64,000 bases of DNA from Sphaerobacter sp. (GTDB lineage: Bacteria > Chloroflexota > Chloroflexia > Thermomicrobiales > Thermomicrobiaceae). This document shows, in pieces, positions 7,918-16,377 of the stretch (the first letter of the stretch is position 1; every line of letters starts with the position of its first letter). Below the pieces are notes generated by a model, which was given only the letters and a program-made list of their open reading frames with translations, was not told the origin of the DNA and did no database searches. Both the position numbers and the translations under genes were made by a program. Location: assembly GCA_029961075.1 (NCBI GenBank), contig JASBVL010000034.1:24242-88241 (forward strand), read 5' to 3'.

Positions 7918-9474
7918 ATGTTCAAGATCGGTGACTTCTCCCGGCTGACGCCGGTCACGGTCCAGGCGCTGCGCCACTACGAGCAGCTCGGGCTGCTCGA
8001 GCCGGGGCACACCGACCCGTTCACCGGCTACCGCTACGACTCCAGCGCGCAGTTGCCGCGGCTCAACCGCATCCTGGCGCTCGAGGACCTCGGCTTCTCG
8101 CTGGAGCAGATCGGGCAGCTCCTCGACGCCGAGCTGGCGCCGGACCAGCTCCGCGCCGTGCTGCAGCTCAAGGCGGCCGAGGTCCGCGACCAGATCGCGG
8201 AGGCGCAGGCCCGGCTGGCGCGCCTCGATGCGCGCCAGCGCCAGCTCGAGCAGGGGGCGGACCTGCCGGCCGTCGACGTGGTGGTGAAGCGGGTCGGGCC
8301 GCTGCGGGTGGCCGCGGTGCGCGACGTGCTCCCGCATCGCGGGGCGCTCGGCGCGCTGTTCGGTGAGCTGGCCGCCTACCGGCAGCGGCACGGCCTGACG
8401 GTGACCGGCAGCGCGGTCATCTGGCACGACCCGGACTTCCGCGAGACCGGCGTCGACGCCGAGGCGGTGCTCATCACCGAGGACCCGGTGCGGCCGGAGG
8501 GCCGGGTGCGCGGGCGGCAGCTCCCCGCGGAGGCGGCGATGGCCTGCGTCGTCCATCAGGGCGACCCGGCGACGATCGGCCTGACCTGCCAGGCGCTGGC
8601 CGCCTGGATCGAGGCGAGCGGCTACCAGATCACCGGCCCGGAGCGCCTCGGCGCGACGCTGGCCGCGATGGCGCAGGCCGCCGAGGCCGCCGGGTTCGAC
8701 GCGATCGCGGTCGCGGACCACGTCTGGCAGCACCCGATCCTGGGCGGGGCCGAGGGGCCCTCGCTGGAGTGCTACACGACGCTGGCGTTCCTGGCGGCGC
8801 AGACCCGGCGGGTAAAGCTGATGACCCTGGCGACGCCGGTCTCCTACCGGCACCCGGGCATGCTGGCGAAGACGGTGCCCACGCTGGACGTGCTCTCGGG
8901 GGGCCGCGCCTGGCTGGGCAGCGGCACCGGCGACGACGAGGAGGAGGCGCGCGGCCTCGACCTGCCCTTCCCGCCGCTCCGCGAGCGCTATGCGATGCTG
9001 GAGGAGACGCTCCAGATCTGCCTGCGCATGTGGAGCGGGGAGGTGGGGGACCGGCAGCCGTACCACGGCCAGCACTACCAGCTCGACCGCCTGCTCAACC
9101 TGCCGCAGAGCCTGGCCCGGCCGCACCCGCCGATCCTGATCGCCGGCGACGGCGAGCGCAAGACGCTGCGCCTGGTCGCGCGCTACGCCGACGCGTGCAG
9201 CCTGCGCCCGACGCCGGAGCTGCCGCACAAGCTCGAGGTGCTGCGGCGCCACTGCGAGGCCGAGGGGCGCGACTACGACGCGATCGCGAAGACCTGCGCC
9301 TTCCTGTTCGACGTGGGCGAGGACGGCGCGACGGCCGGCGAACTGATCGAGCGGCTGCGCTGGCTGGCGGGGATGGGGATCGAGACCGTCATGGGCTGGG
9401 TGGCGCACGGCGACCGGATCACGCCGATCGAGGTGGTGGGGCGCGAGGTGATCCCGGCGGTCGCCGATCTGTAG
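7918..9474 (+). CDS. Chimeric MerR regulator, GyrI-like domain and luciferase-like (LLM) oxidoreductase
   Basis: A 518-residue protein joining parts normally made as two proteins. Residues 1-70 are a MerR winged helix (FKIGDFSRLTPVTVQALRHY), then a coiled coil to about 115. Residues 118-240 look like a GyrI/AraC effector-binding domain ending abruptly at YQITGPER. From about 243 the sequence is an F420-type luciferase-like monooxygenase: TLAAMAQAAEAAGFDAIAVA, TLDVLSGGRAWLGSG, LRERYAMLEETLQICLRMW. The first beta-strand of the LLM barrel and the last part of the GyrI domain are missing, which suggests an in-frame deletion that fused adjacent genes. The ATG at 7918 is preceded by GGGAGCG. Whether the enzyme half still folds is doubtful. 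Regulation is probably by its own MerR-type promoter. Confidence 0.85.
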   Translation: MFKIGDFSRLTPVTVQALRHYEQLGLLEPGHTDPFTGYRYDSSAQLPRLNRILALEDLGFSLEQIGQLLDAELAPDQLRAVLQLKAAEVRDQIAEAQARLARLDARQRQLEQGADLPAVDVVVKRVGPLRVAAVRDVLPHRGALGALFGELAAYRQRHGLTVTGSAVIWHDPDFRETGVDAEAVLITEDPVRPEGRVRGRQLPAEAAMACVVHQGDPATIGLTCQALAAWIEASGYQITGPERLGATLAAMAQAAEAAGFDAIAVADHVWQHPILGGAEGPSLECYTTLAFLAAQTRRVKLMTLATPVSYRHPGMLAKTVPTLDVLSGGRAWLGSGTGDDEEEARGLDLPFPPLRERYAMLEETLQICLRMWSGEVGDRQPYHGQHYQLDRLLNLPQSLARPHPPILIAGDGERKTLRLVARYADACSLRPTPELPHKLEVLRRHCEAEGRDYDAIAKTCAFLFDVGEDGATAGELIERLRWLAGMGIETVMGWVAHGDRITPIEVVGREVIPAVADL

Positions 9475-9582
9475 TACCGCCGTACCGGGAGCGGCGGGCG
9501 TGCCGGGCGGCCGCGACCGCTGCGCACGGCCGGGCGCGCTCGCGTACCATTGGGCGCGGGTCTCGCGGAGAAGGGGGCAGCG

Positions 9583-11205
9583 GTGTCCAGCGGCGAGGAG
9601 CGGGCGGTGGCGATCGAGCGCGCGGCGGCCCGGGCCGAGCCGCCCGCCGGGCGCGGGCGAGTGCCGCCGGGCCTGCTGGCGCTCGGCGTGGCGTTGTGGG
9701 CCTTGCTGGCCGCCGCCTGGGTCTCGACGACCGTCTTCGACCGGCTGCCGCACGTCGAGGACGAGGTCGCGTTCCTGTTCCAGGCGCGCACCATGGCGGC
9801 GGGGCACATCGTGGCGCCGGCGCCGCCCGTGCCGGCCGCGTTCAGCATCCCGTTCGTCATCGTGCGCGACGGGATGTGGTTCGGGAAGTACCCGCCGGGC
9901 TACCCCCTGGTGCTGGCGCTCGGGGTGCTGATCGGCCAGCCCTGGCTGCTCAACCCGATTGCCGGGGCGGTGGCGATCCTGCTGCTCTACCGCGCCGGCC
10001 GCGCGGTCTACCGCCCCGGCACCGGGCTGCTGGCGGCGGCGCTGCTGGCGACGTCGCCCGTCTTCCTGCTCCAGGCTGGGTCGTTTATGTCGCACGTCGT
10101 CGGCCTGATCTGGGCGACGGCCCTGCTGCTGCTGTTCGCGCGGGCGCGCGCGGGCGGGGCGCTGCTGCCGGCCGTGGCAGCCGGGGCGGCGGTCGGTATG
10201 CTCTTCCTCGCGCGGCCGCTGACGGCGGTCGGGATCGGCCTGCCGTACGCGCTGGTCGCGGCGGCCGACCTGGCGGCCGGGCCGGTGGGACGGCGGCGGG
10301 CCCTGGCGCTGGCGGCGGGGTTCCTGCCGTTCGTCGCGCTCCTGCTGGCCTACAACGCGTATACGACCGGCTCGCCGGTCCGCTTCGGCTATGAGCTGTG
10401 GTGGCCGTTCGACCGGATCGGCTTCGGGCCGGACGTCGGCCCGCATGGGCACGACCTGGCGGCCGGCCTGCGGAACACGGGCTACAACCTCGACGCGCTG
10501 CGCCGGCTGCTCTTCGGCTGGCCGGGCTGGCTGACCCTGCTGCCGGCGGCGCTCGCCGTGGGCGTGGCCCTGGTGGCGCTCGGGGCGCGCGCGGCGGCGC
10601 GCTGGCGCGGGGCTCGGCCGGCGCTGCGGGTGCCGGGCGGGGCCGCCTGGGGCTGGGATCTGCTGCTGGCGGGGAGCGCGCTCGGGCTGATCCTGGTCCA
10701 CATCGCCTACTGGACGCCCGGGCAGATGTACGGGCCGCGCTATTACTTCGAGGCGACCGGCGCGCTGGCGCTGCTGACGGCCCGCGGGCTGCTGCACCTG
10801 GCCGGCGGGCTCGCCTGGGCCCTGCGGCGCGCCCGGCTCCCGGCCGGCCGGGCGCGGCCGCTGGCGGCCGCGGCGGTGCTGCTGCCGGTGGCGGTGCTCT
10901 CCCTGCGCGGGCTCGGCACGGTCGGGCTGCGGGAGTTCCAGGCGTACCACGACTGGTACGCCATCAACGGCGATGGCCTGCGGCGGGTGGCGGCCGCCCG
11001 GATCGACCACGCGGTCGTCTTCGTCGCCGCGAGCTACTGGACGGGCTACGCCCCGTTCTTTGCCCAGAACCGTCCGACGCTGGACGGGCCGATCGTCTAC
11101 GCTCTCGACCGCGGCCCGGAGACGAACCGGGCGGTGATGGCGCACTTCCCGGGGCGGACGTTCTACCGCTACGCCGGTGGGCGGGTGGTGCGGATCGAGC
11201 CGTGA
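9583..11205 (+). CDS. GT-C fold membrane glycosyltransferase (family 39-like)
   Basis: Polytopic membrane protein of 540 residues, probably transferring a sugar from a polyprenyl-phosphate donor outside the membrane. After a first helix (LLALGVALWALLAAAWVS) the external loop reads PHVEDEVAFLFQA, with the acidic pair expected of GT-C catalytic loops, and then FGKYPPGYPLVLALG, the typical P-G-YP block. About ten further helices follow. The C-terminal part is a soluble loop (TLDGPIVYALDRG, GRTFYRYAG). GTG start at 9583 behind AAGGGGG. No neighbour indicates the acceptor. A repeat-rich spacer follows. Confidence 0.78.
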   Translation: MSSGEERAVAIERAAARAEPPAGRGRVPPGLLALGVALWALLAAAWVSTTVFDRLPHVEDEVAFLFQARTMAAGHIVAPAPPVPAAFSIPFVIVRDGMWFGKYPPGYPLVLALGVLIGQPWLLNPIAGAVAILLLYRAGRAVYRPGTGLLAAALLATSPVFLLQAGSFMSHVVGLIWATALLLLFARARAGGALLPAVAAGAAVGMLFLARPLTAVGIGLPYALVAAADLAAGPVGRRRALALAAGFLPFVALLLAYNAYTTGSPVRFGYELWWPFDRIGFGPDVGPHGHDLAAGLRNTGYNLDALRRLLFGWPGWLTLLPAALAVGVALVALGARAAARWRGARPALRVPGGAAWGWDLLLAGSALGLILVHIAYWTPGQMYGPRYYFEATGALALLTARGLLHLAGGLAWALRRARLPAGRARPLAAAAVLLPVAVLSLRGLGTVGLREFQAYHDWYAINGDGLRRVAAARIDHAVVFVAASYWTGYAPFFAQNRPTLDGPIVYALDRGPETNRAVMAHFPGRTFYRYAGGRVVRIEP

Positions 11206-11730
11206 GGCGTCATGCGTGTTCCGTGATGCGTACTGCGTACTGCGTGTTGCGTGGTGCGGGGTGTGTGATCGTGGTGCGCGGGGCTGGTGGCGGCCGCGGC
11301 GCGGCATCGCCCGGTGCGGGTGGCGCGCCCATCCCCCGCGGAACGGCGCCTGGCCGCACCCCACGCGAGTGTCCGCTCGGAGCGGGGCGTGTCGAGCGGA
11401 GCACCGCCCGGAGCCGCCCGGTGTCGTGACGAGGTCCACGCGGGTGAGCACCAGGCTCTCTCCTACCACACCGAGGCCGCGCCGACACTGTGGCCGGCGC
11501 GGCTCCGTGCGCCGCCGGCGCTCCACGCGGCGGTAGGCTCCGTTCGGCGTACGGCCCTCTCCGACCAGGCGGGCACGCGGGCGTGCCAGCCGGCTCTGCC
11601 GCGTCAGCCCCGGGTCCTTACGGGCTCCCGGAGCACCCCTCACCCCCAGTCCCCTCCCACAAGGGGAGAGGGGAGCACCACGCAACACGCACCACGGGCC
11701 GCGGGAATGTCTGACACCTGACGCGTGACG
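11206..11730. repeat. Composite intergenic repeat A (heptamer arms plus hairpin)
   Basis: This 525-bp spacer holds no credible gene. At the left (11211-11262) is a run of degenerate heptamers of the GCGTnnT type (GCGTGTT, CCGTGAT, GCGTACT, GCGTACT, GCGTGTT, GCGTGGT). At the right (11636-11702) CCCCTCACCCCCAG runs into a CCCCTCCC/GGGGAGAGGGG hairpin and then heptamers in the opposite orientation (CACGCAA, CACGCAC). The middle (about 11395-11475) resembles the segment at 37280-37375 (GAGCGGAGCACCGCC, then GAGCACCAGGCTCTC). Similar composites lie at 22455, 27200, 41701 and 62433. Confidence 0.75.
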
Positions 11731-11854
11731 TATCATGGCCCGGCACAGGGCCGTTGCGCGCGAACGGGCGGCATGCCGAGCCGTGCGCCGTACCGGTGCC
11801 AACGGATCGTGCCGGCAGCGCGCCGGCGCGACTCTTCGCCGGGCCTTGCCCGCC

Positions 11855-11883
11855 TTGACAGCGGAAGACTGCCCACCTAAGAT
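11855..11883 (+). promoter_or_regulatory. Promoter of the ZIP transporter gene
   Basis: Near-consensus sigma-70 promoter: TTGACA (11855-11860), a 17-bp spacer and TAAGAT (11878-11883). The -10 box runs directly into the IscR-type palindrome, the same architecture as at 817-846. Confidence 0.75.
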
Positions 11884-11908
11884 AATCCCGACTCGATCAG
11901 TCGGGTTT
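11884..11908 (+). promoter_or_regulatory. IscR/Rrf2-type operator
   Basis: AATCCCGACT, spacer CGATC, AGTCGGGTTT: the same 10-5-10 geometry as the palindrome at 792-816, with one mismatch between arms and two changes in the spacer. It covers the expected transcription start of the ZIP gene, so bound protein should repress. Confidence 0.72.
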
Positions 11909-12010
11909 TTGTCCCGAGCTACAACCGATGGTGGAGCCGGGCTCGCCGGTCTCAAGCGCGGCGGGCCGAGGTCCCGCGCGTGCGGGCTTGCGGTGAGAGG
12001 ACAAATACGA

Positions 12011-12766
12011 ATGCCATTGTTTCAGACCGGCGTTCTCGGTGCACTGGCCGGGCTGACGATTTTCCTCGGGCTTCCCTTTGCCCGGATACGCGCGGTGGCG
12101 CGAGAACGGCTCGCTTTCCTGAACGCCGTGGCCATCGGGATCTTGTTCTTCCTCTTCGTCGACATCGTCGAGCACGCGGCCGAGCCGATCGAGGCGCTGG
12201 CGACCCGGCATGCGGGCGAAACGTGGCTGCTCCTCTTCCTGCTGATCGTTGGCTTTGCCGGTGGGCTACTCAGCCTGGTGTACTACGCGCAGCGCACGCA
12301 TCGCGTCCGGTCGGAGTCGGCGGAGCGGACGGCGCTGGTGATCGCGGCCGGCATCGGGCTGCACAACTTCTCCGAGGGGCTGGCGATCGGAAGCTCCTCG
12401 CACGCCGGCGGGATGACGCTGGCGCTGATGCTGATCATTGGGTTCGGGCTGCATAACGCCACCGAGGGCTTCGGCATCGCGGCGCCGCTCGCCGGGCAGA
12501 CCGCCGGCTGGGGGTTCCTCGCCGTGGCCGGGCTCATCGCCGGTGGCCCGACCTTCCTGGGCACCCTGCTGGGCTACTTCTTCTTCTCGCGGCCGGTGTC
12601 GGTGCTCTTCCTCGCTCTGGCGAGCGGGGCGATCATGTACGTCATCGGCGAGCTGATGGCGGCCGGCCGCAGGCTCGGTGCGCCGACCTGGAACGGCTGG
12701 GGCCTGACCGTGGGCCTGCTGGCCGGCGTGCTCACCGAGGTCATCCTTAGCGCCGCCGGCGGGTGA
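12011..12766 (+). CDS. ZIP-family divalent metal transporter
   Basis: Inner-membrane metal importer of 251 residues with about eight helices. The ZIP metal-site motifs are clear: HNFSEGLAIGSS in the fourth core helix (His, Asn, Glu) and HNATEGFGIAAP in the next (His, Asn, Glu), followed by IAGGPTFLGTLLG. An HxxE-like FVDIVEHAAEP sits near the N-terminus. The ATG at 12011 has AGAGG ten bases upstream. The gene stands alone behind a strong promoter overlapped by an IscR-type operator, which suggests import of iron (or a metal linked to Fe-S demand) rather than zinc. Metal specificity is inferred from that regulation only. Confidence 0.9.
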   Translation: MPLFQTGVLGALAGLTIFLGLPFARIRAVARERLAFLNAVAIGILFFLFVDIVEHAAEPIEALATRHAGETWLLLFLLIVGFAGGLLSLVYYAQRTHRVRSESAERTALVIAAGIGLHNFSEGLAIGSSSHAGGMTLALMLIIGFGLHNATEGFGIAAPLAGQTAGWGFLAVAGLIAGGPTFLGTLLGYFFFSRPVSVLFLALASGAIMYVIGELMAAGRRLGAPTWNGWGLTVGLLAGVLTEVILSAAGG

Positions 12767-12965
12767 TCGGCCGGGCTGGCTCATCCCTTGTACCTCAACC
12801 TGCGGCACGGCACTTTCGGCGAGCGAGGCGCCGCTGCGACCGTCTTCACCGGAACTGCCCGCGAGGCGTATCCCACGGCACGTCGATGTGTTACCTTGTG
12901 GCCCGGCTCAGGGGCGGGCCTGCTGGGATCACGGGCGGTGCTGTTGGAGCGGAAGGGGCGTCTGA

Positions 12966-14390
12966 ATGGGCGGTGCGGACGAGATCTGCTTCATGACGGC
13001 GCGGGAGCTGGCGGCGCGCATCCGCCGGCGTGAGCTGTCGGCGCGCGAGGTGATGGAGGCGCACCTGGCGCAGATCGCGCGGGTCAACCCGCTCGTCAAC
13101 GCCATCGTGTCGCAGGTGCCGGAGGAGGAGGCGCTGGCGCTGGCCGACGCCGCGGACGCGGCGCTGGCGCGGGGGGACGAGGTCGGGCCGCTGCACGGGC
13201 TGCCGATCGCCCACAAGGACCTGGAGGAGACCAAGGGGCTGCGCACCACCTTCGGCTCGCCGATCTACCGCGACTACATCCCCGAGCGCGACACGCTGCT
13301 GGTCGAGCGGCTGAAGCGGGCCGGCGCGCTGACCATCGGCAAGACCAACGTGCCGGAGTTCGGCGCGGGCTCGCAGACCTTCAACCCGGTCTTCGGCCCG
13401 ACCCGGAACCCCTACGACCTGAGCAAGACCTGCGGCGGCAGCAGCGGCGGCGCGGCGGTGGCGCTGGCCTGCGGCATGCTGCCGATCGCCGACGGGAGCG
13501 ACACGGGCGGCTCGCTGCGCAACCCGGGCAACTTCAACAACGTGGTCGGGTTCCGGCCGTCGGCCGGGCGCGTGCCGACCTGGCCGGCCGCGATGGGGTG
13601 GTCGACGCTCGGGGTCAAGGGGCCGCTGGCGCGGACGGTCGGCGACGTGGCGCTGCTGCTCTCGGCCATGGCCGGGCCGGACCCGCGCTCGCCCATCGCG
13701 CTGCCGGAGCCGGGCAGCGTCTTCGCGCGGCCGCTGGAGCGGGACTTCCGCGGGGTGCGCGTGGCCTGGAGCCGGGACCTCGGCGGGCTGCCGGTCGATC
13801 CGCGCGTGACCGCGGTGCTGGAGAGCCAGCGGCACGTCTTCGCCGATCTGGGCTGCGTGGTCGAGGAGGCGACGCCCGACCTGCGCGACGCCGACGAGAT
13901 CTTCCACGTGCTGCGGGCGCTGCACTTCGCGGTGCGGCATGCCGAGCACCTGGAGCGGCACCGGGACCTGCTCAAGGACACGGTCATCTGGAACACCGAG
14001 GCGGGGCTGAAGCTCAGCGCGCTGGACGTGGGGCGGGCCGAGGTGAAGCGCACCCTGCTGTACCACCGCGTGCGCGCCTTCATGGAGGAGTACGAGTTTC
14101 TGATCTGCCCGGTGAACCAGGTGCCGCCGTTCCCGGTCGAGCAGCCCTACCCGACCGAGATCAACGGCGTGCCGATGGAGAGCTACATCGCCTGGATGAA
14201 GTCGGCCTACTACATCACCGTGACCGGCCTGCCGGCCATCTCGGTGCCCTGCGGCTTCACCCCGGAGGGCCTGCCGGTCGGGGTGCAGATCGTGGGGCGC
14301 TACCGGGACGACTTCGGCGTGCTCCAGCTCGCTAACGCCTTCGAGCAGGCGACGCAGGTGTGGCGACGGCGCCCGCCGGTGGTGGCGTAG
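12966..14390 (+). CDS. Amidase-signature family hydrolase
   Basis: Cytoplasmic amidohydrolase of 474 residues using the Ser-cisSer-Lys triad. K84 lies in LPIAHKDLEE, the cis-serine in CGGSSGGAAV (159/160) and the nucleophile S183 in SDTGGSLRNP. ATG start at 12966 with GGAAGGGG upstream. It is preceded by a 199-bp gap without a recognised gene and ends convergent to a secreted propeller protein. The pattern fits general amidases of the GatA/AtzF superfamily. No GatB or GatC gene is adjacent, so a role in Gln-tRNA formation is unlikely. The substrate is unknown. Confidence 0.9.
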   Translation: MGGADEICFMTARELAARIRRRELSAREVMEAHLAQIARVNPLVNAIVSQVPEEEALALADAADAALARGDEVGPLHGLPIAHKDLEETKGLRTTFGSPIYRDYIPERDTLLVERLKRAGALTIGKTNVPEFGAGSQTFNPVFGPTRNPYDLSKTCGGSSGGAAVALACGMLPIADGSDTGGSLRNPGNFNNVVGFRPSAGRVPTWPAAMGWSTLGVKGPLARTVGDVALLLSAMAGPDPRSPIALPEPGSVFARPLERDFRGVRVAWSRDLGGLPVDPRVTAVLESQRHVFADLGCVVEEATPDLRDADEIFHVLRALHFAVRHAEHLERHRDLLKDTVIWNTEAGLKLSALDVGRAEVKRTLLYHRVRAFMEEYEFLICPVNQVPPFPVEQPYPTEINGVPMESYIAWMKSAYYITVTGLPAISVPCGFTPEGLPVGVQIVGRYRDDFGVLQLANAFEQATQVWRRRPPVVA

Positions 14391-14403
14391 CCGGAGCGGG
14401 GGC

Positions 14404-14426
14404 GGGGGCGGCGCTCCTCCGCCCCC
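14404..14426. terminator. Bidirectional GC hairpin
   Basis: GGGGGCGG, 7-nt loop, CCGCCCCC, in the 45-bp gap between convergent genes. No T-run follows in either direction. Confidence 0.55.
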
Positions 14427-14435
14427 AGGCCGGCC

Positions 14436-16205
14436 CTACGGGCGGGCGGGGGTGGCGACGATCTTGATGACCTCGCCGCGGCCGGCGTCGGCGACGTAGA
14501 GGGCGCCGTCGAGCCCGGCGGCGAGGGCGACCGGCTGGGAGAAGCCGGTGGCGAACTCGACGATCTCGGGCGGCTGGCCGTTGGGATGGGGCACGGTGCG
14601 GACCAGGCTCGCGCCGCGGTCGGTGCTGACCGCGGCGAACAGGGTGTCAGGCTCGACGCCGGGCCAGAGCCCGCTGTCGAAGCGCAGCACCGCGTGCACC
14701 GTCATGTCAGGGGGGAACCTGGCGACCAGCCGGTTGGGGGTGGGGCCCAGCGTGTCGCTCCCGACCAGCGGGCTCACGTCGATGGGGACCTGGTACAGTC
14801 CGTGCTGACCCCCGGACGGACGATCGACGACGAGGAGCTGCTGGTGGGCGACGAGGAGCGGCCCCGGGTTCGCCAGGCCGACGCGGGCAGGCCGGAGGGC
14901 ACCGTCGGTGTCGATCTGGGCCACGACGCGCGACTGCCGAGAGGCCACATGCGCGCCCGCGACGAACACCCGCCCGCGCGCGTCGACGGCGGGCGTGCCA
15001 AGGGGGCCCGGGGCGGGGTCGATGGCGCGGGTCAGGTAGGTCGTGCGGTCGGCGACGCCGTCCAGATCGCCATCGTCGAGCCGGAGGACCCCGTTGTCGA
15101 CGGCGACGTACACGGTGGTGCCGACGATGGCGATGCCGCGCGGGTTGGGGAGCCCCTCGGCGAAGACGTTGACGTCCGCGGCGGTGCCGTCGGCGCGCTC
15201 CCGCTCGACGGAGAGCACGCGGCCCTCGGCGGTGACGATCCACAAGTTGCCGGCCGGGCCGAGCGCCAGGCCGACCGGCGTGCCGAGATCGCGCGCGTAG
15301 ACGCCGTCGGCGAACCCGGCAGGGACCGCCACGCTGGGCGCGTCCGGCCCGGCGTGCGGGTCGGGCCACCGCCGGGGCGGGTCGGCGTCGTAGCGCCAGC
15401 GGTAGTAATGCCGGCCGGTGTTGGCGGTGGTGAAGCGGCGCTCGGGCTGGAGCCCCGGGGTATAGACCAGGATGCGGCGCTCGAACACCTGGACGAGCGA
15501 CGGCAGCGCGAGGCCGTCGCGGCGGTAGATCGTCCAGTAGGGCTCGCTGATCGGGTACCCCATCGCCTCGATCCAGGTGATGGTGCCGAACGGGTGACGG
15601 TCGAAGAAGGCGACCGTGATATCCGGGAGATTGTGGCCGGTTTCCTCGATGTAGTCGGCCGCGCGCAGGGTGACGACCGGGGGGCGGTCCTCGGGCTGGC
15701 CGCGACTGTCGATCCAGGCGACCGGGAGCTCGGCACCCAGGTGCGAGGGGGCCGGGCGCCCGACGACGTGGCTGAGCGCGGCATAGGTGGGGACGCGGTC
15801 GTCTGGGGCACCGCTGTCGATCGGGATGGCGGGCGACGGCCTGGCGGCGGTGAGGGTGTCGCCGAGGAGGATGTGCCCGGTGGTCAGCTCCAGGGCCAGC
15901 AGCCCCTGGCTCACCGTCGGGTCGCCGCCCCCGCGGGGCAGGGTGAGCTCCATACGGCCGCGGTCGAAGTACTGCACGATGTGCCGGCCGCCCGGGGCGT
16001 CGGCATACGGCTCGACGCGCCAGGCCAGCGGCTCGCTCCCCCAGAGGTCGAAGCTCGACGGCGACCGCGACCGGGCCGACCAGAGGTTCTGGAAGGCCGG
16101 GTTGGCGAACGTGGGACCGTCGGCGTGCTGCACCGGCAGGAGGCTGACGCCGATCAGGGTGATAACGAGAAGGGCGATGACCTGCTTGCCCACCGTGCGT
16201 GGCAC
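14436..16205 (-). CDS. Secreted protein: Chloroflexota-type H-Y-Y-x-W-R-Y domain plus PQQ/NHL-like propeller
   Basis: Exported protein of 589 residues. Residues 1-30 form a signal peptide (KQVIALLVITLIGVSLLPVQ). Residues about 45-270 form a domain shared with the protein at 45068-46996: APGGRHIVQYFDRGRMEL, VSQGLLALELTTGHILLGD, GYPISEPYWTIYR, VFERRILVYTPG and finally GRHYYRWRY. The remainder is a propeller of the glucose/sorbosone dehydrogenase or NHL type (GLPNPRGIAIVGTTVYVAVD, FSQPVALAAGLDGALYVADA, GRGEVIKI). ATG start at 16205. Its function is unknown; sensing or carbohydrate oxidation would be guesses. It is divergent from a haloacid dehalogenase gene. Confidence 0.75.
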   Translation of the reverse strand: MPRTVGKQVIALLVITLIGVSLLPVQHADGPTFANPAFQNLWSARSRSPSSFDLWGSEPLAWRVEPYADAPGGRHIVQYFDRGRMELTLPRGGGDPTVSQGLLALELTTGHILLGDTLTAARPSPAIPIDSGAPDDRVPTYAALSHVVGRPAPSHLGAELPVAWIDSRGQPEDRPPVVTLRAADYIEETGHNLPDITVAFFDRHPFGTITWIEAMGYPISEPYWTIYRRDGLALPSLVQVFERRILVYTPGLQPERRFTTANTGRHYYRWRYDADPPRRWPDPHAGPDAPSVAVPAGFADGVYARDLGTPVGLALGPAGNLWIVTAEGRVLSVERERADGTAADVNVFAEGLPNPRGIAIVGTTVYVAVDNGVLRLDDGDLDGVADRTTYLTRAIDPAPGPLGTPAVDARGRVFVAGAHVASRQSRVVAQIDTDGALRPARVGLANPGPLLVAHQQLLVVDRPSGGQHGLYQVPIDVSPLVGSDTLGPTPNRLVARFPPDMTVHAVLRFDSGLWPGVEPDTLFAAVSTDRGASLVRTVPHPNGQPPEIVEFATGFSQPVALAAGLDGALYVADAGRGEVIKIVATPARP

Positions 16206-16377
16206 TCCCTGGCGGCTGTGCCGGCGTGATCCACGGGCACTGCGTACCGTGTGGTGCCTGCCCGCTCACTCGTAGAACGAGTGGGCTGGCCGGCCGGTTC
16301 CATGCCGCGGCGCGCGCCTGTGTTACCATCGGCCAGCAGCCTACCCACGCGCCGCTGCCGAGGCGAGAGGAGTGACG

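Noticed and set aside
7867..11955. A 1362-codon open frame on the minus strand
   Set aside because: It runs antisense to the MerR chimera, the glycosyltransferase and the ZIP 5' region. Its product is arginine/proline/histidine-rich without any family motif, as expected for the antisense frame of very GC-rich genes.
11730..12010. Coding extension upstream of the ZIP ATG (in-frame for about 90 codons)
   Set aside because: The region contains the promoter and operator, and ZIP similarity begins at the ATG at 12011 with its own ribosome binding site.
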